Origin: Cyathus striatus | Taxonomy: Eukaryota; Basidiomycota; Agaricomycetes; Agaricales; Nidulariaceae | Assembly: GCA_025738555.1 (NCBI GenBank) | Contig: JAOVFP010000006.1 | Location: forward strand, 1,240,001-1,304,000 | Reading direction: 5' to 3' | DNA: 64,000 bases | Shown here: positions 10,930 to 24,046 of the stretch, in pieces | How positions within the stretch are numbered: position 1 is the first letter of the stretch | Layout: each line of letters opens with the position of its first letter | Translations under genes and position numbers: made by a program | The notes under the pieces: generated by a model | What the model was told of the DNA's origin: nothing | Databases searched by the model: none | What the model saw: the letters and a program-made list of their open reading frames with translations, nothing else

Positions 10930-13900
10930 GTTTCTGAGATTGTGGAGAGGATGTGGAAGATTATGAAAAGATGGGGGACGCGGACTTTGGTGCGGGCCGT
11001 AAGTAAGTACTTTACGAGAAATACACGTGATTCAAGAACCATGCTCAATCATGCCCACGGGGTCGATGCGGAGCCCCCAGTTATCACGTCTTCCGGCTTG
11101 TTCAACTTTCACCACCATTATTCCTCCGGTAATATCAATTCTCATGCCCAACCAGGCCTTAGCATAGGAACAACTCGGGACAACTAGGGTGATAATGAAA
11201 TTGAATGTCGAACTCAATAATAATAATGGCGCTGGCGAATCACAAATTGCATTGCACAGTGAATTGAACAGCGCGCACAGGAAGCGTTTCATTGCACTGA
11301 TCTAAACGCGCAGCAGTACTGATTGACATTTATGGTGTGCACCTTACATAAACGACATTCAGAATAAATGAGATATATTTCACAGCGTACTTCAACACAA
11401 GTTGTTCGCTATTCAACGAAGTTGGCACTATCTGCCAAGACTGCAACTCAAGACAACAGGCTAAATCTACTTTCTCATCACATGACGGAAACACGCTAGA
11501 CGCGTACCGGATTCCACGGGCTATCGTTGAGGTGAATCGATGAGGCATGCACGCAGGTAACATGTGCGGATAATTCTTTCACAGACCTGTCTGCTTCTCA
11601 CCTTGCTTTGTGGCCGGTACGTTGTTATCACCCTAGTTTTCTCATGAACTGTATTAACAGATCCTCATCTTCAACGAGGTGCTCGTTCTTGAAGTTGTGA
11701 AGTCGGGCATGTAATTACCCTTCAATTTGCCGAGAAGAAACCTGAAGATTAAGTTTTTATTTCTTTAATTTCCTCATTCACGTTGCATATGCCATTCGCA
11801 GTACAAATTTCACTTTGCATGGGAAGGAAAGGCGTTCAAAGTATTGCTAATACGCATGTTAGATTGTCAACCGCGAACCTACGTGTCAATGTTCTGTCAG
11901 TCCAGACTTCTCTCCCATGCGATACAGGGCTACACATTCATCTTGATGAACAGTTGTCGGAGTATACAATTTGTCGTGTGATCAGAGGAGGTAGACTCAG
12001 CGTGTCCACTACGTCCGTTGTGGGTCACAGATAACCCCTGAGGAGATATGATGAGATATGTTGTATACCTACCTTCTCCATGCATCAGAATACAATTCAT
12101 CGGTGGCCTTCGAGACTCGGTAGATCAGTGAACGTAAAGCTTCTTGCGGGTCAGTGGGCCGGTAGAAGAGGGTAGAAGAGGCGCACAGAGACATGCAAGC
12201 GCTTGGCAAGCGTTTGAATTTGTACTTTGAGAATCGCTTCGCAGAACTACAGATGCGTATTCACTAGTGCGTTGATAAACCGATGTATCTGCTATTTCCT
12301 GGAAGCTGTTAATCTCAAGAAGAAAGAAGTATTATGAACAGGGGGGCGAAGAGAGAAGCCTGTACGTATATAAATTCGTCATTCAGATTCAACTTTGGAA
12401 CGAGGGCGATTAGTCCCACTGCCCTCTACCTCCGCCGGTTTTTATTCTACAAATAAATGAGGAACTTGAGGTCAGGAGACAAGTCGGCTTGAGAGCATAC
12501 ACATCGAAGCGTCAAAACAGTCGCTGAGTCTGTTTTGTGAGTTCACCGTTCACCTGATGTCCTTCTTAACCTCCGCGACAGATCCATTGTCAGAGGGTTA
12601 CACGTAGGAGCAGCTGGCACCATAACGTCGACTATCCAGCCGTGACTAGTAGCAGTCTGGAACACATTTGTAGGCAACGACGGCCTGCAAGTAACGCTGG
12701 AAGTGATTAGCAAAATGAATTAATGATTGATGTCGATTTAGAATAATTCATCGATAAAATATGTAACATTGGACGGATCAAGGCAACTCGGAGGTGGAAG
12801 ATTATTTTCAGAAAACAAAAATGCCTTGGACTTTGGTATTTTAATCCAAGAAACTTAACAGCGATCGCTGAGTAATTAGTCCTCGAAGAATGGAGGCACA
12901 AATATCTAAGGCTGGCGCAACCAATAGCCAAATTCCGAGCCATCGATGCTAGGTATCATAACATACCATCATCAGCGCATCAAGCCACCGCCTCTCGTGG
13001 CTGATACTTGAGTTGCAACAACTTGAGGTTTCGCTCCACCGGGTCAAAGCTTGCCCCGGAACCACGTTCCGATTCCGAACTCGAATTCAAAGTCCGAAAA
13101 AAAGACAAAGGAAAAAGCTTTCAAATTGCAAGTAAGAAAGCGGATCATGAGGTCCTCATTGCATTGCCAGCACCACAGCCCAAATGGTGCAACTCGGACT
13201 CCTCAGTCGTCGAAACGGACGGTAGGTGTTACAGGCAACCCGGGGATGTATCATGCCACAGCCCGACCGGGAGGGGTCAACAATCAGGAACAAACATAAA
13301 CACGTTCCGACAAAGAACGCATCATGGCGAGAACAAGAACGCGAGTTCAGTTCGCCTATGTCTCCATTTGCCAGGAGTGTATGTAGTACGCATGTTGGCA
13401 TTGCGGAGGAATTACCCAACTTCAGCAAAGACATCCCGTAAACCTCCTGATGCTCCACAACATGAACATGCGGCGTTGTTTTTTCTAGCTGCCAGCGAGG
13501 GATAAAATCAACAAATAAGAGTTAGAATGGAAGGCGGAAAATAAGTAGCATGCTGCGGTCCCACGAATGAGGATCGAACGGAATGCGGGTTGCACCCCTC
13601 CCCGAGGAACAGCTCGGATATGTTTCCTCTCATTCCGCTTCATCAAAGTTGTGTTCAGTAATTGCCCTATACGAGGATCTTCCTGCTCCTCACTATTTGA
13701 AAGCAAGATAAAATTAACGATAAAAGAAACCTCGGGATGGGAACGGGCTCGGATTAGATTCAAAAATATACTATAGCCTATAAGGGGGCCGAGAACAACA
13801 TGGAAGTACTAGAGAACAAAGGAAAGACTCACGCGGTGCGGGACGGACAGCTGGTCTGTGTTCCTGCCTGGGGAATATCGATAGTGCTGTAGCCTGTAAG

Positions 13901-15093
13901 ATGACCACATATTGGCCAGGATGATCCAACTACATGGTTTCAGCCGTCGCGCAGGCGAAATTGGTGGAGCGTTGGCGTAACCTTGAGTACAGATGTTATG
14001 TGACTCCAAGGTGACGAGTCTGTTTCAAGACGTAGGTATGACTTTCACATCGCCGTCGCCGTACAGTACCCACCACTGCGGCTGTTGTAGCTGTAGATGG
14101 TCAATACGTACCTAAGAATAAAGTATAGCTTGCTGTTTGTCTGGCTTGACAGTTACGGCACCCACCTAATTCCACAGCACATATGTAGTAGTACCCACCT
14201 AGCACAGAGAAAGATGACGAATCCCGAGAGAAAAGGGAGATCTACGTACAATACTCCCATCTCTTCTTGCAGTTCAAGTATAGGTGCACTAAGTATACAC
14301 GCATAGTATATGCCATGGATAGATAGACAGATCGCATCTGCGAAGATTCTCGAAAAACCAAAAGCATTAACGTATCCGTGAAGGTGTGTGTGTTGATTGA
14401 AAGCTGCAGCTTCGACTGTGACAGATTCTGCGAGTCGGACCTGGCGTCAAAAGTGTTATCTTCACATGCGTGCTGGTGGGATGGGCGACCCTTGTTGGGC
14501 GTGCCCACAGAACACTGACGTTTAAGGAGGAAGGTCGGAGTAGAGAGCAAAATACCGCAGACTTCGATTTCTTTACCGTGTTCCTTGGGAAAGGAGCATG
14601 TGCTCGATACAACCTTCCTTCCTCAGTTGAACTCAGCGTACACGTATCAAGGAGAGTGTAGTATTATCACCAAATGCAATTCGACGGGTAATACTAGTAA
14701 TACGATTGCAAAGGCCTGGAATCGTATACGTAGAGAGTGCGAGAGGAAGAAAAGTGTACGAAAAATAATAAGTAAAGGGAAATCTAGAAGTGTGCATGAT
14801 TGTTGCGTATGTGTACAGTAAGCTTGCAGTATTGAGGTATATCGAAAGGGGTTCGTAAAGTCGTGAAGGTGTAATAAAATAGGAGGAAGATAAAGTGTCT
14901 GTTTGGTGAAGCTGTCTGCAGCTGTCTGTTTGAGTGCGGTGTGAAGGTATGCATGAAGTGTACCAATGTGAATGGGTCATGAGGGAGTGCGTATAACAGG
15001 TGGTATGTATTCAATGGAGGGTAACACATCAAAAAAAATCCATGCGACAAAGCAGTCCATCCGCGAAGGCAGTAGTGGGCAGGAAGACAGACG
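10930..15093. other. gene-poor stretch of about 4.2 kb
   Basis: The start should hold the MDH promoter and the end the 3' region of the gene at 15.1-15.9 kb. The minus strand from about 14.6 to 15.05 kb is pyrimidine-rich. Short frames occur, the longest 165 codons at 13008-13505 on the plus strand, but none has convincing composition, domains or splice partners. A short direct repeat (GTAGAAGAGG-like) lies near 12162-12180. I see no transposon ends. Confidence 0.4.
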
Positions 15094-15889
15094 TTAAAAA
15101 CCACCGAGACAGCCATCGTCGATGCTCATACTTGATAGTGCATTGGCGACGTAGAATGAGGTATCGGACCTCTTTTTGCTTCTTCTGGGAGAGGAGCCGC
15201 CCTCTCCGCATGGTATCCGTCCGGGGTCCTGTGAGCTTTCGTGTTTCCGCTCCCTTGAGGGCTTCCTGCGGTGACGAGGGTCGGCAAGAGCGTCCTCGCA
15301 CGTAAGGAAGTAGGAGTTGTTGATGGGAGAGGAGGAAGAATAGGGGAGGAAGGAGAGGGCGGATTTGGGAGACATGTCTACGGGGGTGTCTGAAGAGCCT
15401 TTTTCGCGTTTTAAGGCGGGTATGGCGAGGCCATGGACGTGATATGCTTCTGGACTGTAGATGTCCTGGGGAGGGTATATAAATCCGTCGCTTTCGTCAG
15501 ACTCTGAGGAGGAGGTATCTGGGACAAGAGGAGGAAGAAGGGTGTCGCTTTCTGTCGTCGAGTGGCCACTTTCTCTTTCTCTTTCAGGCTTTGAGCTGGC
15601 AAAGGCGTATGCACGCGAGTGGATGTCGATGCCAGCAAAAGAGCGGCCGTAGTTTGAGGGAGAGGGGGCGGGGAGGTGGGCTCATCGAGGGTATAGGTGC
15701 GGCCCGGACAACCGCGCTCTGGCAGGGCGAGGGAGTTGGGTGCGACGACGATGGGGGAGCGGTCGTAGGCGGCAGGGGAGTAGGCGAAGAAGGTGCGTGT
15801 GAGTGCGGGGGACGGGGGAAGTGGACTGCGTGGTGGTGGGGGTGGTCTGAGTTTGAGCCAGCACGCTTGAGGATGGGGCGAGGAGACAT
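15094..15889 (-). CDS. conserved Agaricomycete disordered protein (MSPRPILKR type), broken by two apparent frameshifts
   Basis: The frame starts at ATG 15889 with MSPRPILKR, an opening I know from an unnamed Agaricomycete family. The family sequence then continues in three successive frames. After AVHFP it shifts to a frame carrying YDRSPIVVAPN and ERGCPGRTYTLDE. Near 15665 it shifts again to NYGRSFAGIDIHSRAYAF, SSESDESDGFIYPP, RKPSRERKHESS and the terminal SIDDGCLGGF. Each break sits at a run of five C (plus-strand G runs 15814-15818 and 15664-15668), and one extra C in each would restore one frame of about 265 codons. No GT-AG intron explains the shifts. Either the sequence has two homopolymer errors or the gene is a recent pseudogene; the intact flanks favour errors. 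The protein is Ser/Pro-rich and probably disordered; function unknown. Confidence 0.72.
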
Positions 15890-18800
15890 GGTTGAGGATG
15901 GAGTTTATGTTTTAAAGAAGAGTAGAGTAGAAAGATGGCAAGTAAATGTACGAGGACAAGTACTTGCGAGCAGGCCTGGGGATAGGCTTGGGATGTTAGC
16001 AAACGACGAACATTTGGGTAGATATGGGAGGACGAGTGAGAGGCGCAATCTACAAACATTGCCATAAATATTCTGTTCCATTGATGCTTGTTGTCCCATT
16101 GTTTGCCATCTATCGAGATTCCCTTTTTAAATGCAATTCTTTATTTTCTGGATGATCGCGAACCACCCGGCCCACCTTCTCCACTAGGAAACTACTGTCA
16201 CATTGTTGGCCACCCGTCACACTGCCTCGCCCCGTCACATCCCCTCTTTCTCCAATGCCCGTCGCTGCTGCCTCGGATACCACGCTCGGACCCGCTGTGT
16301 AAGCTTGTAAGCATATTCAGATTCAATTCACGTTCACGTCCAGCCCACGGCATAAATCGCGCTGTCCGCCTATCATGTCCATCCCATGCACGAGTTCTTT
16401 ACCCCCTTCCCTACAATAATCTATCATGTCTATCAGTGGCGTATCCCCTCCAGACTCACACCCACTTGAACAATCAACAAATATTCAGAAGCCTCGTGGC
16501 CCCGCAGCAACTGAGTACCTCTACTACACCGCTTTAAGTTCTCCTCCGGTCTACTTCAATGAATCAAACGTGCTAAATGTCGCCAAGCACTCACTAGTCT
16601 CCCGACCGTAACTGCCTCCGTTTCAACCTGACGATCACCCTCATTCCTGTCCTGCCCACCTTTACTCTCTTCCCTTACTACTACTTACTCAATTATGAAC
16701 ACCGATCCAACGTCAGGTACTCAATCACACTCTCTGTCCCACCTCAAATCCTTATCTATAGCACATAACATCCGACCTGCCTTCTCCTGCTTCCCATGAA
16801 ACCTTGTCCAGCCTCTGGATCCTCTTCTGCCTTTTTCAGGTCACTCCCTCCGATCTCTGCATTGTTCCAGATTTCACTCCTCAACTCTGTCCTTTCCGCA
16901 TTGTACGGCTCATACTCTACATAGATCTCGGAGGCACGCCTCGTCACGCGTCACGACGGGCGCGGGGTGTCGGTCGAACTAACAATGACCATTCTTTCTT
17001 TGTTCTCTACTATCTAAATAAATCCTCAATGCTTGAGGCTTTGCGAGTGGCGTTTATTGGCGATGACAGGGTCCACTGTCTTACTGCACCCAAACATCCA
17101 TCCTTTCCAGGTCATCTCGACATCGGTATCGGTATCGGCTTCCCAACACCAGTTCTATCTATAGCCTTCAACGCGGTACTAACAGGGAATCAACTGGGAA
17201 TCAAAATTTCTTCTTAACTATCTTTGGGCCCATTTCCCACCTCACTATAAGCCATTTCATCGAATCTGAACCTACCCGCTTCAAACTTGCCTATTCTTAT
17301 CGGCTTCCTAAGCCCCCTCTTGCCCGTTGCGCATGGCGATGAGCCTTAAGAGTGCTCACGAGCATTGAACGGTGTGATATTTCAGCCCGTCTTCTATTCC
17401 ACAATTTCCTGGTAAATTTCGTCTACTTAATTTATTGCGCCATCTTCGTTATCAAGCTCTGCCTTTTGGAACTCAGAGAAAGGAATATCTTCCTTGTCAA
17501 TGTCAACAGTTCTGCATCAGTTGATCATCGGCATTGAAAAACCACCTGAGCTCGTTTCTATTCCATTTGTCAATCACACACCGTGTGCCTGTGAACCATC
17601 ACTGTTGCTATTAGGAAATCTAACGCTGAGCACGGGATGTTTTCTCTCTCTCTCTTTTATGTCAATGGGGAACCGACAAGGATATACACCAATGGCAGTA
17701 TTCGCGGTGTTTCGATCTGAAAGTCACTGTCAGCCCTTGAGCGGCACAACTTGCTAGTGCGGGAGCCCCATCTTCTGCGAGGTATTTTTCACTGAAGCGC
17801 GGTGAGATACGGGTATAGGATAGCTCCAACAAACGTTTGAGCCTGAGGCCATGGGCGCACATCGCCACATCTGCATTCTCATCCGCGCGTTTAACTGAGC
17901 CCTCAAACGGCCATTATACCAGTATGTAACTACCTGCATTTCCAGTAAGAATTGACACAAACTATACATATCCACCAATCGGTTCAAACGCATTCCGACT
18001 CCAGCAGCTGTGACGCCATTAGACGCACCCAAAAGACTTCTTTCCAATCATCAGGAAGCAGACCATCCTTGAAGAAGTTCTTCCTTTCAACCGTCAAAAA
18101 AATGACTTTCATCATCGTGCATGTGCGTTGTTTATCCCCCTGGGCCTGCATATCTTAGCGGCGGTCCGATGTCTGGCCAGTGGCTGGATGAGGATAAACC
18201 CGGCTGAGCGATGATGGCAGAGCCCTTACAGAGATGAAGATGGCCATGAACCCGACGTCCTGGAACATCAGCACATCCCGCGTATACCCCGCGCCTACTG
18301 CTGATTGTCGCGTTCCCCAAATATGTTATTTATGGGGCCCGATATGCCTAAAAATGATAGCCTCTCGAGTATTGACAATTTCATTTTACCTTAAAATAAT
18401 TATTATCACTGCTACGCGGTGCCCCTGCAATCGTAAAACGTCTACCTGACTGTTCCTCGAAACATATGATTATGAACTGAAGCGATAAGCCCCCATAATA
18501 TGGTAGGATAGGGTAGGATCTGCTGGGATAAGCCCTCGACATGTCTCGAGAAAACATATGATCAGGCACGCTGTGGGGATTGCTTATGTGGGGAAGGGAC
18601 CAGGATGGTCATGAGATGAGGGGAAGTCGTTTTGTCTTTGTTTTTTCAACATTTGGTGAAAGGCGACCAAGTATCGTTTTCTCATTTCTGGCTCTCCGAC
18701 CGAGCGCGTGCTGTCAGATGTTGCTTAGTTATCACCACCTACGTCATAAATATAATGGCCTAGAGCTGGATAACTATATCGGGTGATTTTAACGCACGAA

Positions 18801-20671
18801 GGAGCCGGTCAAGCTACGCCTTGAAAGGCAAAGATTAAACCTATGAGCCTCAAGATCGTCGCCGCAAGGCCACTGATACCACCAGATAAAATAGAACGCG
18901 CCAAGATACTATACGTGACAACAAATAAAGCAAAGAACCTGCAACTTAGAGGTCGCCACTTACTCCCACTTGATGCCACCCGAAGGAAAAATGAGGGTCT
19001 TCACAGTCAAATTCGTGAGATTGGTGTATCACACGAAAAGGACAGTCGATTCACGTCTTTGTGCTCCGCAGCCAGCCAAGACCAACTCTTGAGAAGCAAG
19101 ATAGTTGCTTACAGCACAGGAAATGAGCTAAGATGGAGACGGGAGACGGGTGTTATCCAAACTAGATGGGAGCAAAGCGATGGCTGCGGCAAGTTGAAGA
19201 TAGCATAGCACGTTATTCGAAGCATGAAGTAGAATGGTAGGAGAGTCAAGAGCAACCTTTAGTGGCATTTAGTAAGCCAGCTGCTAAGTACTTCCAGCTG
19301 TTTCGTTCTTCTAATGTATTGTTGGTATCAGGATCACCTTTACGCTTCAAGCTCAGGAAGATGCTCTATAGCCAAGCCAACTCTAGAAGTTCGGGGTGTC
19401 CTCAGTAAATAGGCCAAGGGATTTGGGTAAGTAACGCTTTCATAAAAATTTTGTAGTTACTCTGACTGCGGAACCAATGAAGCTTCTTCGGGTGCAAGAT
19501 GGTGGAGAACAGGAAGATGTTGTAATACATATATACTGGGTGTTATGCAAACCTAGGTAAATATTATGAGGCGCTTTAAAAATAATGCGTGGAGTTAAGA
19601 AATGCAAACCATAGCGTTACGCCTGTCGGGCACGGCAAGCGTGACACCGACCGTGGTCCGTGGTGAACTTCCGCTCCCTTGACGCTCGCGTCTCGGGATA
19701 TGTAAATAACAGTTCCGCTGATTGTACTTGATTGCAGTGTTTGATCCACACGTTGATGGTGATTTTAAATCAGTTGAAAACAGGGGTATCGTTTATAGAC
19801 CTGTACATATGTAGTCTGTATTCGCGTGCACGCTGGCGCACACTCCCGACTTGCTCCCGACAGAGTCTGAACAGCCGCCAGCGCATATTGGCAACACCCC
19901 TTCAACACTTAATCTCTGTGACACTCCTATCCCTGCCAACAAGTACACGTTAAGTTTTCTCATGAAAAGTCGCCGAATCATTAATGATTATCAGCCCTTC
20001 AGCTCCACTGCCATCGTGGCGGACAGATGTCTCGGGAACGAGGAAACGAGCTTGTAGTTTGTATGAAACACGTGCAGGTAAATAAGTGTAAGGTCAAAGA
20101 AAAGCCTCCGATAGTTGATAGGTGCTTTAGTGGTGCAGAAGTTCGAAAAAAGGTCCAGCAGACGACGGTCGTCGATACTTAATCTTTGCACATGAGCTCA
20201 AGCCTCAGGCCTCATGTACCTGCAAAATACACTTGGAGAGTAAAATAGGGTAAAATGGACGAATGGCAGGCATCTCTTTTCACCACCCCGAAAATATATC
20301 GCTTCTTCGGGTATCTGTGGTACTTACATACGAATCATGATGTTGTAGAATTTCCATAAATCCTCTGGGATAAAGCTTCGCGATGTGGTAAACACCACCA
20401 TTGGCAATAGAGCGCGACCGCACAGACACTAGTAGTACTTTGGTGGTTGCTTCAGTTTTCGCCCGGATATCTCCACCGATATCTTAACGCTGCGTTTGCC
20501 ACACAGAAGGTTTTATCTTACAGCATGACAACTAATATGGGGACTCGGAAGGTAAGCGCAAGGGCAGCGCTGGCTGAGAGAAATCAAATGGAAGTTGACA
20601 GTGAGAAGATCGCCCAGGTCATATGAAACCAGAGACAACGTGTAGGTCCACGAGAGCAACGGTCTTTCGCT
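15890..20671. other. gene-poor stretch of about 4.8 kb
   Basis: The plus strand is strongly pyrimidine-rich from about 16.1 to 17.4 kb. A 61-codon plus-strand frame at 16426-16611 (MSISGVSPPDSHPLEQ...) has gene-like composition but no partner exon. Other frames look like chance. No transposon protein, tRNA or repeat array is seen. Long untranslated regions or noncoding transcripts would fit but cannot be shown from sequence. Confidence 0.4.
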
Positions 20672-20974
20672 TCACTCTGTAAAGATGGGTGTAGCAATGG
20701 CAATTGAAGGAGCTATTCGAATTTGAAGATTGTCGCCCGTAGTATTAACTTTTGTCACGTACACATGGCTACTCACGGTCACCGACGCGTCGTCTAAAAA
20801 TAGCGCAAGGCGATCCCCGTCGGGTTCGTATGACACGAACTCACCGGACTCCTGATAGGATATGGTCGGTGATATCTCCTGGTACATAGTGTAATCTGAG
20901 TCCGCTTCAGCAGATATCCTGTGCGGAGTTGACGAGTAGATCCGTACACCACGAACGAAGAAATATACTGGTTC
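20672..20974 (-). CDS. uncharacterised short open frame
   Basis: A frame from an ATG at about 20974 (MEPVYFFVRGVRIYSS) to a stop at 20672, about 100 codons. Its composition is protein-like (FVSYEPDGDRLALFLDDAS) and beta-rich, but I recognise no family, signal peptide or membrane segment. It could be a single-exon gene, the last exon of a larger gene, or a relic. The next gene on this strand ends upstream at 21331. Confidence 0.3.
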   Translation of the reverse strand, partial: EPVYFFVRGVRIYSSTPHRISAEADSDYTMYQEISPTISYQESGEFVSYEPDGDRLALFLDDASVTVSSHVYVTKVNTTGDNLQIRIAPSIAIATPIFTE

Positions 20975-21330
20975 CATCACGCTAACCAAAAACGCTGCAG
21001 CAGTTGTCCATACTTATCTATACAATGTGCACTCAGAGCGTAACTATTCGAAGGTAGAAATGTTAATAAGAGCGGCAGTCTCATGATATGCATGGAACTG
21101 CAGGGTCAGGCCCGGTGGCCAGGCATGTCATTCTTGATCATAAATAGGCGTTAACATGTACAGGCAGATAGATAGTTGAATATAGATACGTAAGTAACAA
21201 TGGAACCGTGGTATACTCTGTTGAAGGGATTATATTCCAGTCAGTATGCGCCCTAGTGGCGCTTTTCTGAGAGATTTGGAGGGTTAATTGAAGGGTATGC
21301 CGATGAATGAGAAGGGGGGATAAGTCGCCT

Positions 21331-24046
21331 TTATGCAGCGTTCTGTTTCTCATCGGTCTGGAAGGAGGACTGATCGATCTGCTCCACAGATTCATCGTGT
21401 AGGTTGGACTGTGGGCCAACGTAGTGCTTGTGTGCACCGAGAATATACCATAAGCTAAATAATCATATCAATCTCATCTGAATTGAATTCATATCTCACA
21501 AAAAAAACACTTACAAGGCCAATATTATAACACCGCAAGTGATAACCTGATGATAATATCAATTAAAGAGCCCATGACACAACTGTCGCACCACTTACCG
21601 ATGCGTAGTTCATATTGTCGGCGCTAACTGGTAAGACTGTTGGCAGAGAAAAGATCACACAGACGAACAAGGTCCAAGCAATGCAGATTGTGTTGCAAAT
21701 GCGCCCAAGGATACCATCGCCCATGTAAAATGGACCAGGTTTGAACATAACGTCCGGGTGACTGTGGAACATGCGTCGGCAGAATATAGGTATCACGTAG
21801 CTCAAATCGAGTCCCATAGCAGTAAGTGAGAAGATAGCCTGTGCTGCCACTGGACTGGCGAGATCAAGGAGACCGGGGAGGATACTAACTAAGGTTGTCA
21901 ACCAAATTGCACGAAGAGGAGTTTGCGTTGATTTGGAGTTCTTTCCGAAGAAGCCATTGTCGGGTAAACCTGGAGCGGAGGAAAACGCAATGTAAGTCAC
22001 TGGAATAATCAAATACACCATGCACATAAAGCTATATGCTTACCATGGTCGCGGCTGAAGGCATAAATGGTGCGAGATGCAGCTTGAAGAGCAGTTTGGA
22101 CAACGAAGAATGCAGTTAAGCATACGAAAGCCTGGTGATTCCAATTAAAACTAGTTGAGGATGAAATTTGATTCACTTACCCAAAGTATCAAAGAACCCG
22201 TCTTGCCCATGCGAAGGTACATAATCTATTGGACACGTCAAACGTATCCTAAAGCATGCTCTACGTGACAATGCATACCTGGAGGAAAGCGGAATTAGAA
22301 CCAACAAGGTCCGCACTACATTTGGATGAGCATTGCACTCGCTACAGAAAACTGAATTGTCACTCACTGAGGTCCAGAGCAAATAACCATTACAATATTG
22401 AGTAACCAGCCAATAAGACCTGTGCCAATCACTGCAGAAAGAAGTGCGCATTTTCAGTATGGAAAGAAGGCGGGCGGAAGAATTTCGGGGCCTACCAGCG
22501 ATGAAGATGGCAGAGGGAGCTTCAAAGAAGGTGGATTAACATTCTACGGAAGAAAATGAGTTGAGCATGTGGCATACCAGCATAAGCGGCGCGGCGAACT
22601 TCCTCACTGGAAGTGTGGTTAGTGACGTTCAAGACTGTCCTGAGGGTAAATTAACTTACGAAATGTGAGCTGTGGCATCGTAATCCTATACCACTATTGA
22701 GTAAGCACCCTATTATTCATTCAAATGAAAGATTCCTCACAGTCATCTAAACACTAGTCGTCAAATCACAGCTCGGAAACGTAAATGCGAAGGTAACGTA
22801 CAGTCCACTGAACAGAGAGTAAACCAAAAAGAAAAGCAATTCCGGTATTCCATCCTTGATTGCCGTCTAGTCCAGTCTGGTTTATTATGCCTTCGGAGCC
22901 AAAGACGTAACTAGCGGAATGCATCTCTGAGCGAGGAGTTGTTGCAAGGAGGACGATAATGATCACTGTATGAAAAGCGTTTATGATAAAGGGGATAGAC
23001 AAAGATATTAAAACATACGGAATGTCGCTCCAAGGTTCACAAAAACGAAACCAGTCGTGAGTCGAGCTAGCCATCGTGTTGCAAGCGAGTTCTATTATAA
23101 CAGTAAGCCGAACGAAACACTCAGCGCCTATCGCAACAGTGACGTCAAGATAAGATATACTAACCAAGATGCCGTGAAAAACAAGAAGGCCCACGAAAAC
23201 ACCGACAGTCTTCCCGCTTGTTATCTCAAACCTGCCATGAGTAGCTATGTTAACTGCTGCTAGAATCATGCTGGCAAGACCAAATTCCGTCGAAGAAATT
23301 CCAGCGATTTGGCCTACATCGCAAGAGGAACAAATATGAATGCACGTTAGACACCGATGAAAAGTCACCACGAACCAAGAATATTGAGCCATCCCACTAA
23401 CCATCCAACCTAAGCCGCAAAATTCGTCGGGAAGGATATACAGAATGGAAGCTGGAAGCGTACCTTCGCGCGATGCCTCTTGGGTGTCAGCTGTGCGGAA
23501 GCAGTGTACCTGCGATACGATTGAATTGGTTAGGCGGGGTTTGACAGCTTGAGAATGAAGCTATATGCATGCACTCACAAGCCACCACACGTTGGATATG
23601 CGCTAACGATCTCCGCAATACTAGCCCCAAGGGTGAAGCACATGCATGCTCCGAGAATCCAACACCAGACAACCTTAGATAAGTGTTATAATTAGTTTGA
23701 AACGACGATGGTAATCAGAGGGGGATAGCGCACAGATGAAGGACCGCCCGTGAGCATAGGAGTATTGAAAGTGGTCGCAATACTCGAGCAAAGACCCTGT
23801 ACATGTTGTTGAGAATTTCGATAGAGTCGAAGAAAGCAGCGCCACATACCATGATACTGAATGCAAAGCTTATCTACGGTGCTGTTAGTAAAAAGCACGG
23901 CATGGTTATCTACATTAGCATACCGTGGCCAGGTTAGAGAACTCCCGCTTGAACGATGGCTTGTAGCCCAACGCAAGGAGCTCCTTGTCGTCCTCATTGG
24001 AGGTGTCCACAGACCCAGGGCGTTTCTCGTCTTTAATTCCACCCAT
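21331..24046 (-). CDS. amino-acid permease, APC superfamily (GABA/choline permease-like)
   Basis: Nineteen exons and 536 residues: 24046-23924, 23873-23850, 23796-23734, 23673-23579, 23509-23464, 23409-23376, 23313-23165, 23091-23019, 22965-22802, 22685-22660, 22606-22578, 22519-22496, 22431-22368, 22315-22279, 22225-22181, 22131-22044, 21969-21599, 21546-21515 and 21454-21331. All phases fit. After a polar N-terminus come EFSNLATISFAFSIMG, NTPMLTGGPSSVVWCWILG, QIAGISSTEFGLASMILAA, NSLATRWLARLTTGFVFVNL, AHISEEVRRAAYAAPSAIF, CSGPHADLVGSNSAFLQ and SRTIYAFSRDHGLPD, typical of fungal GABA/choline-type permeases with about 12 membrane spans. It is predicted to carry amino acids or related amines across the plasma membrane; the substrate cannot be read from sequence. 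Four exons are only 24-29 nt long. Confidence 0.93.

Noticed and set aside
13008..13505. 165-codon plus-strand open frame
   Set aside because: It overlaps other long frames on both strands, has no recognisable domain and no splice partners, and lies in a gene-poor stretch; probably chance.
13550..13640. tRNA-like fragment (GGTCCCACGAATGAGGATCGAAC)
   Set aside because: It looks like a tRNA 3' half at first sight, but the T stem does not pair and no D or anticodon arm can be built.
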